Below are positions 45,446 to 54,621 of a stretch of DNA of 64,000 nucleotides, one piece after another. This DNA is from Hyphomicrobiales bacterium (GTDB taxonomy: Bacteria > Pseudomonadota > Alphaproteobacteria > Rhizobiales > Devosiaceae): NCBI GenBank assembly GCA_900470445.1, contig UCAU01000060.1, positions 37,719-101,718 on the forward strand. Reading direction: 5' to 3'. The notes under the pieces were generated by a model. The model did no database searches and had not been told where the DNA came from. It saw nothing but the letters and a program-made list of their open reading frames with translations. How positions within the stretch are numbered: position 1 is the first letter of the stretch; every line of letters begins with the position of its first letter. A program made the translations under genes and the position numbers.

Positions 45446-45472
45446 TGGGGCGTCGTAACGACCGGCGCCCCA
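45446..45472 (+). terminator. Hairpin after the PadR gene
   Basis: TGGGGCG / CGCCCCA is a 7-bp perfect outer stem with an inner TCG / CGA. No T-run follows (ATAATACC), so termination strength is doubtful. Confidence 0.4.
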
Positions 45473-45491
45473 TAATACCTATCTAATACCT
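45473..45491 (+). promoter_or_regulatory. Direct repeat upstream of the FAD/Fe-S dehydrogenase
   Basis: TAATACCT occurs twice, at 45473-45480 and 45484-45491, 11 bases apart (about one helical turn) and 39-57 bases before the gene. It may be a tandem regulator site. Confidence 0.35.
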
Positions 45492-45529
45492 CTTCCGCTC
45501 TTGCCAGCTGACATGTTAGCCTTCCCGCC

Positions 45530-48460
45530 ATGCAGCAAGCCGTCCTCTCGCCCTCCCCCGTCCACCAGCCCACGCCCGACCGCATCGCGGCTGGCGAGCG
45601 CCTTGTCGCCCGCCTCAAGGGGCAAATTGGCGGGCGCATGTTCACCGATCCTTTGATGACCTATGCCTGGAGCGGCGACGCCAGCTCCTACCGGCTGGTG
45701 CCGGCCGCCGTGGTCTTCATCAATTCCGAGGACGAGGTGCGCGCGGTGATCAAGGCCTGCCGCGCCGAGCAGCTGCCGCTGACCTTCCGCGCCGCCGGCA
45801 CCTCGCTCTCGGGTCAGGCCGTCACCGATGGCGTGCTGGCCGTGTTGGGCGATGGCTGGCGCAAGCTCGATATCCATCCTGGCGCCGACCAGATCACTTT
45901 GGGCCCGGCCATCATCGTCGCCCAGGCCAATGCGGCGCTCAAGAAATTCGACCGCAAGATCGGCCCCGATCCGGCGAGCCAAGCCACCTGCAAGATTGGC
46001 GGCGTGGTCAACAACAATTCCTCGGGCATGTGCTGCGGCGTCGCCCAGAATACCTATCACACCATGGCGCGCCTGCGGATCGTGCTGGCCGATGGTGCCG
46101 CGCTCGATTCGGGCGATCCAGCCTCCTGCGACGCCTTCCGCATCAGCCACGCGGCCATGCTCGACGCCATCCACGACCTGCATCACCAAGTCATGGCCGA
46201 TCCCGATCTCGTCGCGTTGATCAAAAAGAAATACCGCATCAAGAACACGGTCGGCTATTCGCTCAATGCGCTGGTCGATTATCACGACCCGCTCGATATC
46301 CTGATCCACCTCATGGTTGGGTCCGAAGGCACGCTCGGCTTCGTTTCCGAAGTGACCTACAACACGGTCCCCGAGCATCCCTTCAAATCGACCGCATTGG
46401 TGCCCTTTCCGGACCCTTATGCTGCTGCCAGTGCTATCAGTGTGTTAGCCAATAACGGGGTGCAGGTGACAACTGGTGTCACCGCCGCCGAATATATCGA
46501 GCGCCGCGCCTTGGCCACGGTCGAGCATCTCGCGCCCATGGCGCCGCTGCTGCCCTGGCTCACCGAAACCTCGCCCGCCGTGCTCATCGACGTCACCGCA
46601 CCCACCGCGCAAGAGCTTGAAATAGAAGTCGAAAAGGCCGTCGCCATCCTCTCGGCCAATGGCGCGACCCATATCGATTTCTCGACCGACGAGGCCCGCT
46701 CCCACGCCCTTTGGGACATCCGCAAAGGCTTCTTCGCCTCGGGCGGCGCCGCCCGCCCCAAGGGCACGTCAATGCTCACGGAAGACGTCGCCGCGCCCAT
46801 CGAGCGGCTGGCCGAATTCGTCATCGCCATGCGCAACCTGCTCGACGACCACGGCTATGAAGATGCCATCATTTTCGGCCACGCCTTGGCGGGAAACCTG
46901 CATTTTCAAATGAGCGACGATTTCGCAGCGCCCGGCGCAGCGGAAAAATTCGATATGTTTTCCAAGGCCCTGTCCGATCTGGTCTCGATCCAGTTCGGTG
47001 GCTCGCTCAAGGCCGAGCACGGTACCGGCCGCGCCATCGCCCCCTTTGTCGAGGCCGAATGGGGCAGCAAAGCCTTCGGCCTGATGCACCAGATCAAGAC
47101 CCTGTTCGACCCCGAAAACCTGCTCAATCCCGGCGTGCTGCTCAATGCCGACGCCAAGGTGCATATCAAGAACCTCAAAGTCATGCCGCTGGCCGACGAA
47201 TTGGTGGACATGTGCATCGAATGCGGCTTCTGCGAACCGGCCTGCCCTAGCCACCAGATGACGCTCTCGCCGCGCCAGCGCATCGCCGTCACCCGCGAGC
47301 GCGAACGCCTGCGTGCGACGGGCGAAAATCCCGAACGGCTCGCGACACTCGACCGCGATTTCCAATATCCGGGCCTAGACACTTGCGCGGCGTGTAATCT
47401 GTGTTCCCTGCGCTGCCCCGTCGGCATCGAAACCGGCACCATGATCATCGGCCAACGCGGCCAGCGGCGCGGCAGCACCGCCCGTTCGGTCGCCGGCTTT
47501 GCCGCCGATCACACCGGCAGCGTCGAGGCCTTCATGCGCGGCGGCGTTGCCTTGGCCGATGTCGCGCGCACCATCATCCCCGCGCCCGCGCTGGAGGCCA
47601 TCACCGAAACCGCCCGCCGCGCCACTGGTAGCCGCATTCCGCGCCTCTCCCGCGCCCTGCGCCACGGCCCTGGCGCGCCCAAGGCACCAGCCAAAATCTC
47701 ACGCGATGATCCGCGCGACACCGGCTTTCCCGTACCCATTGCGCAAGGCGACCGGCAAAGAATCGTCTATTTTCCCTCCTGCGCCAGCCGCATGTTTGGA
47801 ACGCCACAAACGGATAAAAACCTGCTGCCGGTTACTGACGCCATGCTGGCTTTGCTCGACCGGGCCGGGTTCGATGTCACCATGCCCGAGCATCTGAACG
47901 GCCAATGCTGCGGCCAGCCCTTCCAGTCCAAGGGCTTTCCCGAGCAGGCGGCCGAGGTGGGCGGCGCGCTCAAGCGCGAGCTCTCAGCCCTCAGCGACGG
48001 CGGCGCGATATCGGTCGTCACCGACGCGTCCACCTGCGCCAAGCATCTCAAGGAATTCCCCGGCGATGCCGCCGTGCTCGATTCGGCGCAGTTCCTTGTC
48101 ACCCACGTCCTGCCGCGCCTGACCATCACGCAGAAGCTGCCGACGGTCGCCGTGCACCACAATTGTTCGGCCCAGCGCCTCAAGGAGCAACCTTCCACCG
48201 AAGCCATTGCCCGTGCCTGCGCCGAGGATATTGCCGTGCTCAGTTCGGTCACCTGCTGCGGCTATGCCGGCGACAAGGGACTGTTCTTCCCCGAGCTCAA
48301 CCAGCACGCCACCCGCTTCGCCAAAAACGACATACCGGCAGGCTGCACGCTGGGCGTCTCGACCGTCTCCACCTGCGCTTCAGGACTCAGCGAACATGCG
48401 GGCGTCCCGTTTGTCGGCTTGGCAAGCCTGCTCGAATGGGCCAGCCGGCCGGTGCATTAA
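45530..48460 (+). CDS. FAD-binding and Fe-S-binding oxidoreductase (D-lactate dehydrogenase-like fusion)
   Basis: This 976-residue protein fuses a GlcD-type flavoprotein to a ferredoxin and heterodisulfide-reductase-like tail. The FAD domain has TFRAAGTSLSGQAV and GGVVNNNSSGMCCG; the FAD-oxidase C domain has MVGSEGTLGFVSEV and LKAEHGTGR. Two Fe-S sites follow (CIECGFCEPACP from residue 562; CAACNLCSLRCP), then two CCG motifs (CCGQPF, CCGYAGDKG). Relatives oxidise D-lactate or other 2-hydroxyacids, passing electrons to quinone or cytochrome. The substrate is not proven. Confidence 0.9.
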   Translation: MQQAVLSPSPVHQPTPDRIAAGERLVARLKGQIGGRMFTDPLMTYAWSGDASSYRLVPAAVVFINSEDEVRAVIKACRAEQLPLTFRAAGTSLSGQAVTDGVLAVLGDGWRKLDIHPGADQITLGPAIIVAQANAALKKFDRKIGPDPASQATCKIGGVVNNNSSGMCCGVAQNTYHTMARLRIVLADGAALDSGDPASCDAFRISHAAMLDAIHDLHHQVMADPDLVALIKKKYRIKNTVGYSLNALVDYHDPLDILIHLMVGSEGTLGFVSEVTYNTVPEHPFKSTALVPFPDPYAAASAISVLANNGVQVTTGVTAAEYIERRALATVEHLAPMAPLLPWLTETSPAVLIDVTAPTAQELEIEVEKAVAILSANGATHIDFSTDEARSHALWDIRKGFFASGGAARPKGTSMLTEDVAAPIERLAEFVIAMRNLLDDHGYEDAIIFGHALAGNLHFQMSDDFAAPGAAEKFDMFSKALSDLVSIQFGGSLKAEHGTGRAIAPFVEAEWGSKAFGLMHQIKTLFDPENLLNPGVLLNADAKVHIKNLKVMPLADELVDMCIECGFCEPACPSHQMTLSPRQRIAVTRERERLRATGENPERLATLDRDFQYPGLDTCAACNLCSLRCPVGIETGTMIIGQRGQRRGSTARSVAGFAADHTGSVEAFMRGGVALADVARTIIPAPALEAITETARRATGSRIPRLSRALRHGPGAPKAPAKISRDDPRDTGFPVPIAQGDRQRIVYFPSCASRMFGTPQTDKNLLPVTDAMLALLDRAGFDVTMPEHLNGQCCGQPFQSKGFPEQAAEVGGALKRELSALSDGGAISVVTDASTCAKHLKEFPGDAAVLDSAQFLVTHVLPRLTITQKLPTVAVHHNCSAQRLKEQPSTEAIARACAEDIAVLSSVTCCGYAGDKGLFFPELNQHATRFAKNDIPAGCTLGVSTVSTCASGLSEHAGVPFVGLASLLEWASRPVH

Positions 48461-48544
48461 GCCGGGGGAGGGGGTTCAAAGCCCCCGCCCTTCACACGCC
48501 GCCCGCAAAAGGCTACTGAACCCGTCAGCAAGCCCCGGACGTTC

Positions 48545-49738
48545 ATGACCATCACCACACACATTACCAGCCTCGGCCATAAGGGCGAGGGTGTCACCGA
48601 GATCGACGGTTTCAAGATCTTCGTGCCGCTGACCCTGTCCGGCGAAATGGTTGAGATCACCGCCGATGGCGATCGCGGCACGCTGGTCTCGGTGCTTGAG
48701 CCGGCTGCCAACCGCATCACCCCGTTCTGCCCGCATTTCGGCGCCTGTGGCGGCTGCCAGCTGCAGCATATGGACAGAGCGAGTTACGAGGCATTCAAGA
48801 TCGGGCTAGTCGAAACGCCACTGCGTTTTGCCGGACTGGACCACCAGGTCACTCGTTTCATCGACGCCGCCGGCAATGGCCGCCGCCGCGCAACGCTGCA
48901 TGCCCGCAAGGAAGGCGCCGGCTATATGCGGCTGCGCAGCCATCAGGTGCATGATCTCGATGCCTGCCCGATCCTGGTGCCTGAATTGGCCCGCGCTCCG
49001 GATATCGCTCGCGCCGTCATGGCAGCCGTGGGTGAAGCCGACGTGAGCTTTACCGCCAGTGTCACCGGCCTCGACGTCGCCGTTCGGACCGAGAAAAAAC
49101 AGGCCCGCGCCGACCGGCTGCAGCCGCTGGTCGGACGCTTCCGGCTGGCGCGATTGGCGCTCAATGGCGAAATGATTCTGCAAGCCCAGACGCCGATCAT
49201 TGCCATGGGCCGCGCTCAGGTCGAGCTGCCCATTGGCAGCTTTTTGCAGGCCACCGAAGCCGCCGAAACCATCCTCGCCGATTATGTGCTGAACGCCGTC
49301 GGCAAGGCCAAGAGTGTGGCCGACCTGTTCTGCGGCATCGGCCCCTTTGCGCTGCGGCTGGCCGAGCAGCGGCCGGTTTCGGCTTTCGACAGCGACAAGG
49401 CTGGCATTCTGGCGCTCGACAAGGCGCGCCGCTTCACCAAGGGCCTGCGCGAAATCACCGCCAAGCCGCGCGATCTGTTCCGCGATCCGCTCACCCAGTT
49501 CGAATTGCCTTATGACGCAGTGGTGCTCGATCCGCCCCGAGCCGGTGCCGAGGCGCAGGTGCGCGAATTGGCCAAGTCCAAGGTGAAAACCGTGGTGATG
49601 GTGGCCTGCGATAGCAGAACCTTTGCCCGCGATGCGGCGATCCTGGTCGGCGCGGGCTATGTCATGAGCGACCTGGTGGCGGTGGACCAGTTCACCCAAT
49701 CCACTCATATCGAAATCGCGGCCACCTTCCGCCGCTGA
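48545..49738 (+). CDS. Class I SAM-dependent RNA methyltransferase (TrmA/RlmD family)
   Basis: This 397-residue m5U methyltransferase has a TRAM-like N-terminus, the 4Fe-4S cluster Cys62, Cys68, Cys71 (CPHFGACGGC) and Cys141, a SAM site (ADLFCGIGPFALRLA) and the DPPRAGA motif. The nucleophile region reads VACDSRTFARD where E. coli RlmD has SCNP. It is probably the rRNA U747/U1939 enzyme, but the target could be tRNA. It starts at the ATG at 48545. Confidence 0.87.
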   Translation: MTITTHITSLGHKGEGVTEIDGFKIFVPLTLSGEMVEITADGDRGTLVSVLEPAANRITPFCPHFGACGGCQLQHMDRASYEAFKIGLVETPLRFAGLDHQVTRFIDAAGNGRRRATLHARKEGAGYMRLRSHQVHDLDACPILVPELARAPDIARAVMAAVGEADVSFTASVTGLDVAVRTEKKQARADRLQPLVGRFRLARLALNGEMILQAQTPIIAMGRAQVELPIGSFLQATEAAETILADYVLNAVGKAKSVADLFCGIGPFALRLAEQRPVSAFDSDKAGILALDKARRFTKGLREITAKPRDLFRDPLTQFELPYDAVVLDPPRAGAEAQVRELAKSKVKTVVMVACDSRTFARDAAILVGAGYVMSDLVAVDQFTQSTHIEIAATFRR

Positions 49739-49846
49739 TCATCACATTGTCTAAGCAAGGCGCAACCCTTGCCACCGGACTGCGTTGGGACCCCGTCAAT
49801 CAAAACGACTGCGTGGGGCGGGCGTTGTTGTGAATGGAGCAAACCC

Positions 49847-50269
49847 ATGCAATTTCTGAAAACTAGCCTTCTCGCCGGCCTGCTCTTGGCCACCTCCATC
49901 CCCGCTTTCGCCCAGGATGCAGCGCCCGCTGCCGAAGGCGAGGCAGCCCTTGCGGCCGATCCGAGCGGGGATTTTGTCGATGAATACGGCACCTCGTTCA
50001 GCTTCACCCTGTGCGGGGAATCCGGCACCGATCTTTGCGGCGTACTGACCAATCTCGAGGGGGAATCGGCGACCGAGGAAAACCTGGCCTTTGTCGGCAA
50101 GCAGGTGATGCAGGCCCAGCAAACCGCTCCCAATGAATGGAAGGGTTCGCTGAGCGCCGGCGGGATGACGGCTGACGCCACCATTACCCAGACCGGCCCG
50201 GATACGATCGAAATCCAGGGTTGCCGCGCTGGCATTTTGTGCCAGACGCTGGCCTATAACCGGGTCTAG
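49847..50269 (+). CDS. Small secreted protein, DUF2147-like
   Basis: From the ATG at 49847 (MQFLKTSLLAGLLLATSIPAFAQ) the protein has 140 residues with a clear signal peptide. The mature part has two Cys pairs (TLCGESGTDLCG, GCRAGILCQTL) and resembles DUF2147: a CG-LCG start, a central W and a final TLAYNRV. The middle is shorter than usual. The role is unknown, likely periplasmic. The CTAG stop is shared with the convergent gene at 50266. Confidence 0.7.
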   Translation: MQFLKTSLLAGLLLATSIPAFAQDAAPAAEGEAALAADPSGDFVDEYGTSFSFTLCGESGTDLCGVLTNLEGESATEENLAFVGKQVMQAQQTAPNEWKGSLSAGGMTADATITQTGPDTIEIQGCRAGILCQTLAYNRV

Positions 50270-51090
50270 CAGACGGTAGCGACGCGGTCCTTGATCACGG
50301 CGAGGACCTCGTCGCCCGGGCGCTTCCACCAATTATCGGCGGAGAAGATTTCCACTTCCTGCGGCCCAAAAAACCCGGCATCTTCAATCATTTGGCGGAT
50401 GCCGGGCAGGTCGATGACGCCATCACCCATCATGCCGCGATCGAGCAGCATGTCCTTGGTGGGCACCAACCAATCGCAGATGTGGTGGGCAAAAATCCGG
50501 TTCATGCGGCCGGCGCGGGCAATGGCCTGGGCCAGCCTTGGGTCCCACCAGACGTGGTAGACGTCGATGGCGACGCCGACGGTTTCGCCCAGCGTTTCGC
50601 AGATGTCGAGCGCCTGATCGATGGTGTTCACGCAGGCGCGGTCGGCGGCATACATGGGGTGCAGCGGTTCGATCGCGATCTTGACGCCCGAGGCTTTGGC
50701 ATGGGGCAGCATGGCGGCGATGCCGTCGCTGACCATCTGGCGGGCACCTGCTAAGTCCTTGGAACTCCCGGGCAATCCACCGACAACCAGCACGAGGCAA
50801 TCGGCATTGAGCGCGGCCGCTTCGTCGATGGCCCGTAGATTATCGTCGATATTGGCCTGCCGTCCGGCGGCACTTTCAGCGGGGAACATGCCGCCGCGGC
50901 AGACGCCGGTGACCTGGATCTTGTTGTCGCGCACGATGCGCGCGGCTTCGTCCAGACCAATGGCGGCGATCTGGTCGCGCCAAGGGGAAATGGCCGTGAT
51001 TCCGGCCTTGAGGCACCCGTCCACGGCTTCCTTGAAACCCCAGACCTGGCGGGTGGTGGCCAGGTTCAAAGAGATAGCACGCTGGGTCAT
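50266..51090 (-). CDS. Sugar phosphate isomerase/epimerase family TIM-barrel protein
   Basis: This 274-residue xylose-isomerase-like TIM barrel has metal ligands in IEPLHPMY, AIDVYHVWWD, FAHHICDW and VEIFSADNWW. The actual reaction (isomerase, epimerase, or beta-elimination of a keto-sugar) cannot be told. It is the last gene of a three-gene operon with DUF993 and Gfo/Idh/MocA proteins; the start overlaps the DUF993 stop by one base (TAATG). Its substrate is probably the sugar brought in by the ABC transporter at 54711-62356. Confidence 0.87.
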   Translation of the reverse strand: MTQRAISLNLATTRQVWGFKEAVDGCLKAGITAISPWRDQIAAIGLDEAARIVRDNKIQVTGVCRGGMFPAESAAGRQANIDDNLRAIDEAAALNADCLVLVVGGLPGSSKDLAGARQMVSDGIAAMLPHAKASGVKIAIEPLHPMYAADRACVNTIDQALDICETLGETVGVAIDVYHVWWDPRLAQAIARAGRMNRIFAHHICDWLVPTKDMLLDRGMMGDGVIDLPGIRQMIEDAGFFGPQEVEIFSADNWWKRPGDEVLAVIKDRVATVC

Positions 51091-52259
51091 TATGCTAACA
51101 CACTGTTAACGTTGAGCACCGCAGTCATGCGCTTTACGGCCAATTCCGGGTCACTCAAAACCCGCGCCTTGTCGGCGAGGCGGAACAGCTCGCTCAGATG
51201 CTGCACCGAGCGGGTCGATTGCTGGCCGCCGATCATCTGAAAATGGTCCTGCAGCCCATTGAGATAGGCGAGGAACACCACGCCGGTTTTGTAGAAGCGG
51301 GTCGGGGCGGCAAAGATATGCCGGCTGAGCGGCACGGTGGGTTCAAGCAGGTCGAAGAACTCATTGGTATTGCCACGGCCGAGCGCAGCCAGCCCCGCCG
51401 AGGCGGCTGGGGCGATGGCGTCGAAAATGCCGAGCAGGGCGTGGGAATAACCCTGATCATCACCAGCAATCAGTTCGGCATAGTTGAAATCATCGCCCGT
51501 ATACATCTTGACCGAAGCGGGCAGGCGGCGGCGCATGGCGATTTCTTTTTCCGCCGAGAGCAGCGAAATCTTGATGCCGTCGACCTTGTCTGCATTGGCG
51601 GCGATGACGTCGAGGCAGACATCCATGGCGGCGTCATGGTCGACATTGCCCCAATAGCCAGCCAAGGCCGGATCGAACATTTCGCCCAGCCAATGCATGA
51701 TCACCGGCTGCTTCACCTGGCTGAGGATGCGGCCATAGACCTTGGCGTAGTCGTCGGGTGACTTGGCGGCGGCCGCCAGCGCGCGGCTCGCCATCAGGAT
51801 GACGCGGCCGCCTTCGGCTTCGACAAAGCCGACCTGTTCTTCATAGGCGGCGATGATCTGATCGATCGTGACATCGGGGCCGGGCAGGAGATGATCGGTG
51901 CCCGCGCCATAGGCGATCAGGCTGTCATCGCGCGTGCGGGCTTCGGCCTGGGCGCGGCGGATCAATTCCTGCGCGTCCGTCCAGGTCAAGCCCATGCCGC
52001 GCTGGGCGGTGTCCATGGCTTCGGCGACGCCGAGACCGAGATCCCAGAGGCGATGGCGGAATTTGAGGGTGGTGTCCCAATCGATGGCCGGGGTCAGCCA
52101 GGGATCGTTGTTGGCCAGCGGGTCGGCCACCACATGGGCGGCGGCATAGGCGATGCGATTGAAGTCACTGGCCTTGTGCTTGACGAAGGGGATGGGCTCC
52201 CCGGTGAGCGTGTAGGGCGTGATGGAACGGTCTGGATTGGGTAGGTTGATGCTGGTCAT
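51090..52259 (-). CDS. DUF993 family, dihydrodipicolinate-synthase-like aldolase
   Basis: This 389-residue protein belongs to DUF993, a group related to the class I aldolases of the DHDPS/NAL superfamily. Lys230, in VDGIKISLLS, is at the place of the Schiff-base lysine. It might split a keto-acid or keto-sugar, but no family member's role is known to me. It lies between the Gfo/Idh/MocA gene (170 bases, with a palindromic repeat between) and the TIM-barrel gene. Confidence 0.85.
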   Translation of the reverse strand: MTSINLPNPDRSITPYTLTGEPIPFVKHKASDFNRIAYAAAHVVADPLANNDPWLTPAIDWDTTLKFRHRLWDLGLGVAEAMDTAQRGMGLTWTDAQELIRRAQAEARTRDDSLIAYGAGTDHLLPGPDVTIDQIIAAYEEQVGFVEAEGGRVILMASRALAAAAKSPDDYAKVYGRILSQVKQPVIMHWLGEMFDPALAGYWGNVDHDAAMDVCLDVIAANADKVDGIKISLLSAEKEIAMRRRLPASVKMYTGDDFNYAELIAGDDQGYSHALLGIFDAIAPAASAGLAALGRGNTNEFFDLLEPTVPLSRHIFAAPTRFYKTGVVFLAYLNGLQDHFQMIGGQQSTRSVQHLSELFRLADKARVLSDPELAVKRMTAVLNVNSVLA

Positions 52260-52287
52260 ATTTTCCTCAAAGCCTCAACAAACGCGG

Positions 52288-52387
52288 TGTCACCCCGGCG
52301 CAGGCCGGGGTCCATGCTGTGTTCCCTCCCGACATTCGATGTCGCTGCTGGTCTTCAGCATGGATTCCGGCCTGCGCCGGAATGACA
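52288..52387. repeat. Palindromic repeat inside the catabolic operon
   Basis: Arms of 32 bases at 52288-52319 and 52356-52387 match at 28 of 32 positions (TGTCACCCCGGCGCAGGCCG against TGTCATTCCGGCGCAGGCCG). The 36-base centre has its own small dyad (CATTCGATG). This is a well-known style of dispersed repeat in alphaproteobacteria. It lies between the Gfo/Idh/MocA gene and the DUF993 gene and may set different mRNA levels. Confidence 0.85.
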
Positions 52388-52429
52388 TCGAGGTTGTGAG
52401 GGGCCGGGTGAGGGGGCCTTTGGCCCCTC

Positions 52430-53581
52430 TTAGAATTCCAGCTTCGGCACGTCGAGCCAGCGGCGTTCGGCCCAGCTTTTGAGGCCCAGTTCGGCCAGTT
52501 GCACGCCCTTGGCGCCGGCTTCGAGGCCGTATTCCCATAGTGCATCTTCGGCGACGTGGCGGAGGAACATTTCCCACTGGGCCTTGAAGCCATTCTGGGC
52601 CGGCCAATTGTCCGGCACTTCTTCCCAATCGTTGAAGAAGTTCATGGTCTGGGGCTGGTCGGGGTTCCATACCGGCTTGGGTGTGTTGACGCGATGCTGG
52701 CTCCAGCATTTGTGAAGGCCCGCGACGGCGGAGCCCTTGGTGCCGTCGACATGGAAGGTGACGAGATCATCGCGGCGGACGCGGGTGGTCCAGCTCGAAT
52801 TGATCTGGGCGATCACCCCGCCTTCCAGCTCGAACGTGGCATAGGCCGCGTCATCGGTATCGGCCTTGTAGCTATTGCCCTTCTCGTCGACGCGCTCGGG
52901 AATGTGCGTGGCGCCCAGGCACGAGACGGCCTTGACCTCGCCGAACAGATTGTCGAGCACATAGCGCCAGTGGCACAGCATATCGAGGATAATGCCGCCG
53001 CCATCGGCCTTGCGGTAATTCCAGCTCGGGCGCTGGGCGGGCTGCCAATCGCCCTCGAACACCCAATAACCAAACTCGCCGCGCACCGAGAGAATGTCAC
53101 CAAAGAAGCCGGAGTCGCGCAGCATCTTCAGCTTCATCAGCCCAGGCAAAAACAGCTTGTCCTGCACCACGCCATGCTTGAGGCCGGAGGCGCGGGCGGT
53201 CTTGGCCAGGTTGACGGCGATTTCGAGAGAGTCCGAGGTCGGCTTTTCGCAATAGACATGCTTGCCGGCGGCCAAAGCCTTTTCGATCAGGCTGGCGCGC
53301 ATCAGCGTGGTGCCGGCGTCGAAGAACACTGTGTCATCGGGATTGGCCAGGGCGGCGTCGAGATCGCTGCTCCAACGGGCAATATTGTGCTTCTTGGCCA
53401 GCCGCTCGATCTTGTCGGCATCGCGGCCGACAATGATGGGGTCGACGATCAGCCGGTCGCCATTAGAGAGGGCGATGCCGCCCTGGTCGCGAATGGCCAG
53501 GATCGAGCGCACCAGGTGCTGGTTGTACCCCATGCGGCCGGTCACGCCATGCATGATCAGCCCAAGCCGTTGTTCCGCCAT
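52430..53581 (-). CDS. Gfo/Idh/MocA family oxidoreductase (cluster copy 1)
   Basis: This 383-residue NAD(P)-dependent dehydrogenase has a Rossmann N-terminus (GLIMHGVTGRMGYNQ), the CEKPTS motif with the catalytic Lys, and the GGGIILDMLCHW segment with the catalytic Asp and His. The start at 53581 (MAEQRLGLIMHG) has GGGAGGA upstream. It leads the minus-strand operon; an operator-like site lies at 53611-53630. It probably oxidises a sugar or glycoside at a hydroxyl; substrate unknown. Confidence 0.9.
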   Translation of the reverse strand: MAEQRLGLIMHGVTGRMGYNQHLVRSILAIRDQGGIALSNGDRLIVDPIIVGRDADKIERLAKKHNIARWSSDLDAALANPDDTVFFDAGTTLMRASLIEKALAAGKHVYCEKPTSDSLEIAVNLAKTARASGLKHGVVQDKLFLPGLMKLKMLRDSGFFGDILSVRGEFGYWVFEGDWQPAQRPSWNYRKADGGGIILDMLCHWRYVLDNLFGEVKAVSCLGATHIPERVDEKGNSYKADTDDAAYATFELEGGVIAQINSSWTTRVRRDDLVTFHVDGTKGSAVAGLHKCWSQHRVNTPKPVWNPDQPQTMNFFNDWEEVPDNWPAQNGFKAQWEMFLRHVAEDALWEYGLEAGAKGVQLAELGLKSWAERRWLDVPKLEF

Positions 53582-53610
53582 TCGAAAATCCTCCCAATCA
53601 GGCATTCTGT

Positions 53611-53630
53611 GTAACTGTTTAGTTACTTAG
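53611..53630. promoter_or_regulatory. TetR-type operator, copy 1
   Basis: GTAACTGTTTAGTTACTTAG holds perfect arms GTAACT / AGTTAC around GTTT. A copy with 16 of 20 bases the same lies at 54622-54641. It sits 30-49 bases before the oxidoreductase start and between it and the divergent TetR gene, so it can control both. Confidence 0.7.
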
Positions 53631-53793
53631 GTACACGGGGCGCTGGCATGCCGTCAAGATGGCATTATGCGATTGCGAAGCTGTATCCGCGGTATGGGCC
53701 GCCGGACCCGGCCTTTACCCCAGGCGCTGGCGCTGCTATCTGATGAGAGCAAGGCCAGCCGGGGTAACCGGTCCGTTCACACAGCGAGGCTCC

Positions 53794-54456
53794 ATGGATC
53801 AGCGGCTGACACAGCCGGCGCCGCCAGCCAAGCGGGCGCGCAATTCGAGCAAGACCAAGGCCGATATCCTGGTCGCGGGGCGCGCCGAATTTGCCGAGCG
53901 CGGCTTTGAGGGTGCGCGGGTCGATGCCATTGCCGAGCGGGCCGGGGCCAATAAGCGGCTGCTCTACCATTATTTCGGCAACAAGGAAGATCTCTACCGG
54001 GCGGTGCTGCTCGATGCCTATCAGGAGATCCGGCGCGGCGAACGGGCATTGAGTCTGGATCAATTCGGGCCGGTCGACGCCATGGACCGGCTGGTGCGGT
54101 TCACCTTCCGCCATTTCCTCGCCAACCCGTGGTTTCCGCGCCTGCTGGGCACGGAAAATATCGAGAATGCCCGGTTTCTCAAGACTTTACCGGATATTCA
54201 GGCGCTGCATTCCCCCTTGGTCGGGCAAATCACCACCATCCTGCAGCGCGGCGCCGAGGCGGGAATTTTCCGCCGCGACGTGGATGCGGTGCAGCTCTAT
54301 ATCTCCATCGCAGCGCTGGGTTTTTTCTATGTCTCCAACATGGCGACGCTGTCGGTGATCTTCGCCCGGGACCTGGGCGGCGTGGCCATGCTGCAGGAGC
54401 GCGAAGCGCAGGCCGTGCAGATGGTGCTCGACTATCTGCGCACCCAGCCCAGCTGA
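53794..54456 (+). CDS. TetR/AcrR family regulator
   Basis: This 220-residue protein has the TetR helix-turn-helix (KADILVAGRAEFAERGFEGARVDAIAERAGANKRLLYHYFGNKEDLY) at about residues 24-70 and a C-terminal TetR_C-like ligand domain. The ATG at 53794 (MDQRLTQ) is chosen; the frame open from 53659 has odd composition. It lies between the two halves of the sugar cluster. Two like operator sites flank it, so it is the likely repressor of both operons. The inducer is unknown. Confidence 0.88.
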   Translation: MDQRLTQPAPPAKRARNSSKTKADILVAGRAEFAERGFEGARVDAIAERAGANKRLLYHYFGNKEDLYRAVLLDAYQEIRRGERALSLDQFGPVDAMDRLVRFTFRHFLANPWFPRLLGTENIENARFLKTLPDIQALHSPLVGQITTILQRGAEAGIFRRDVDAVQLYISIAALGFFYVSNMATLSVIFARDLGGVAMLQEREAQAVQMVLDYLRTQPS

Positions 54457-54621
54457 CGTGGAAGGGCCGCAAATTCCCGCAAATTATTTGCCGTAACGGC
54501 GGCGGCCGGCTCACGAAACATTGCGCAAATGCGCTATTTCCTTGACCTTTCATCCGCTTTATTCTTCCATACAAGAACGGCGCGGTGTGACTTGACTTCG
54601 GACCGAGACTGACACAGTGTT

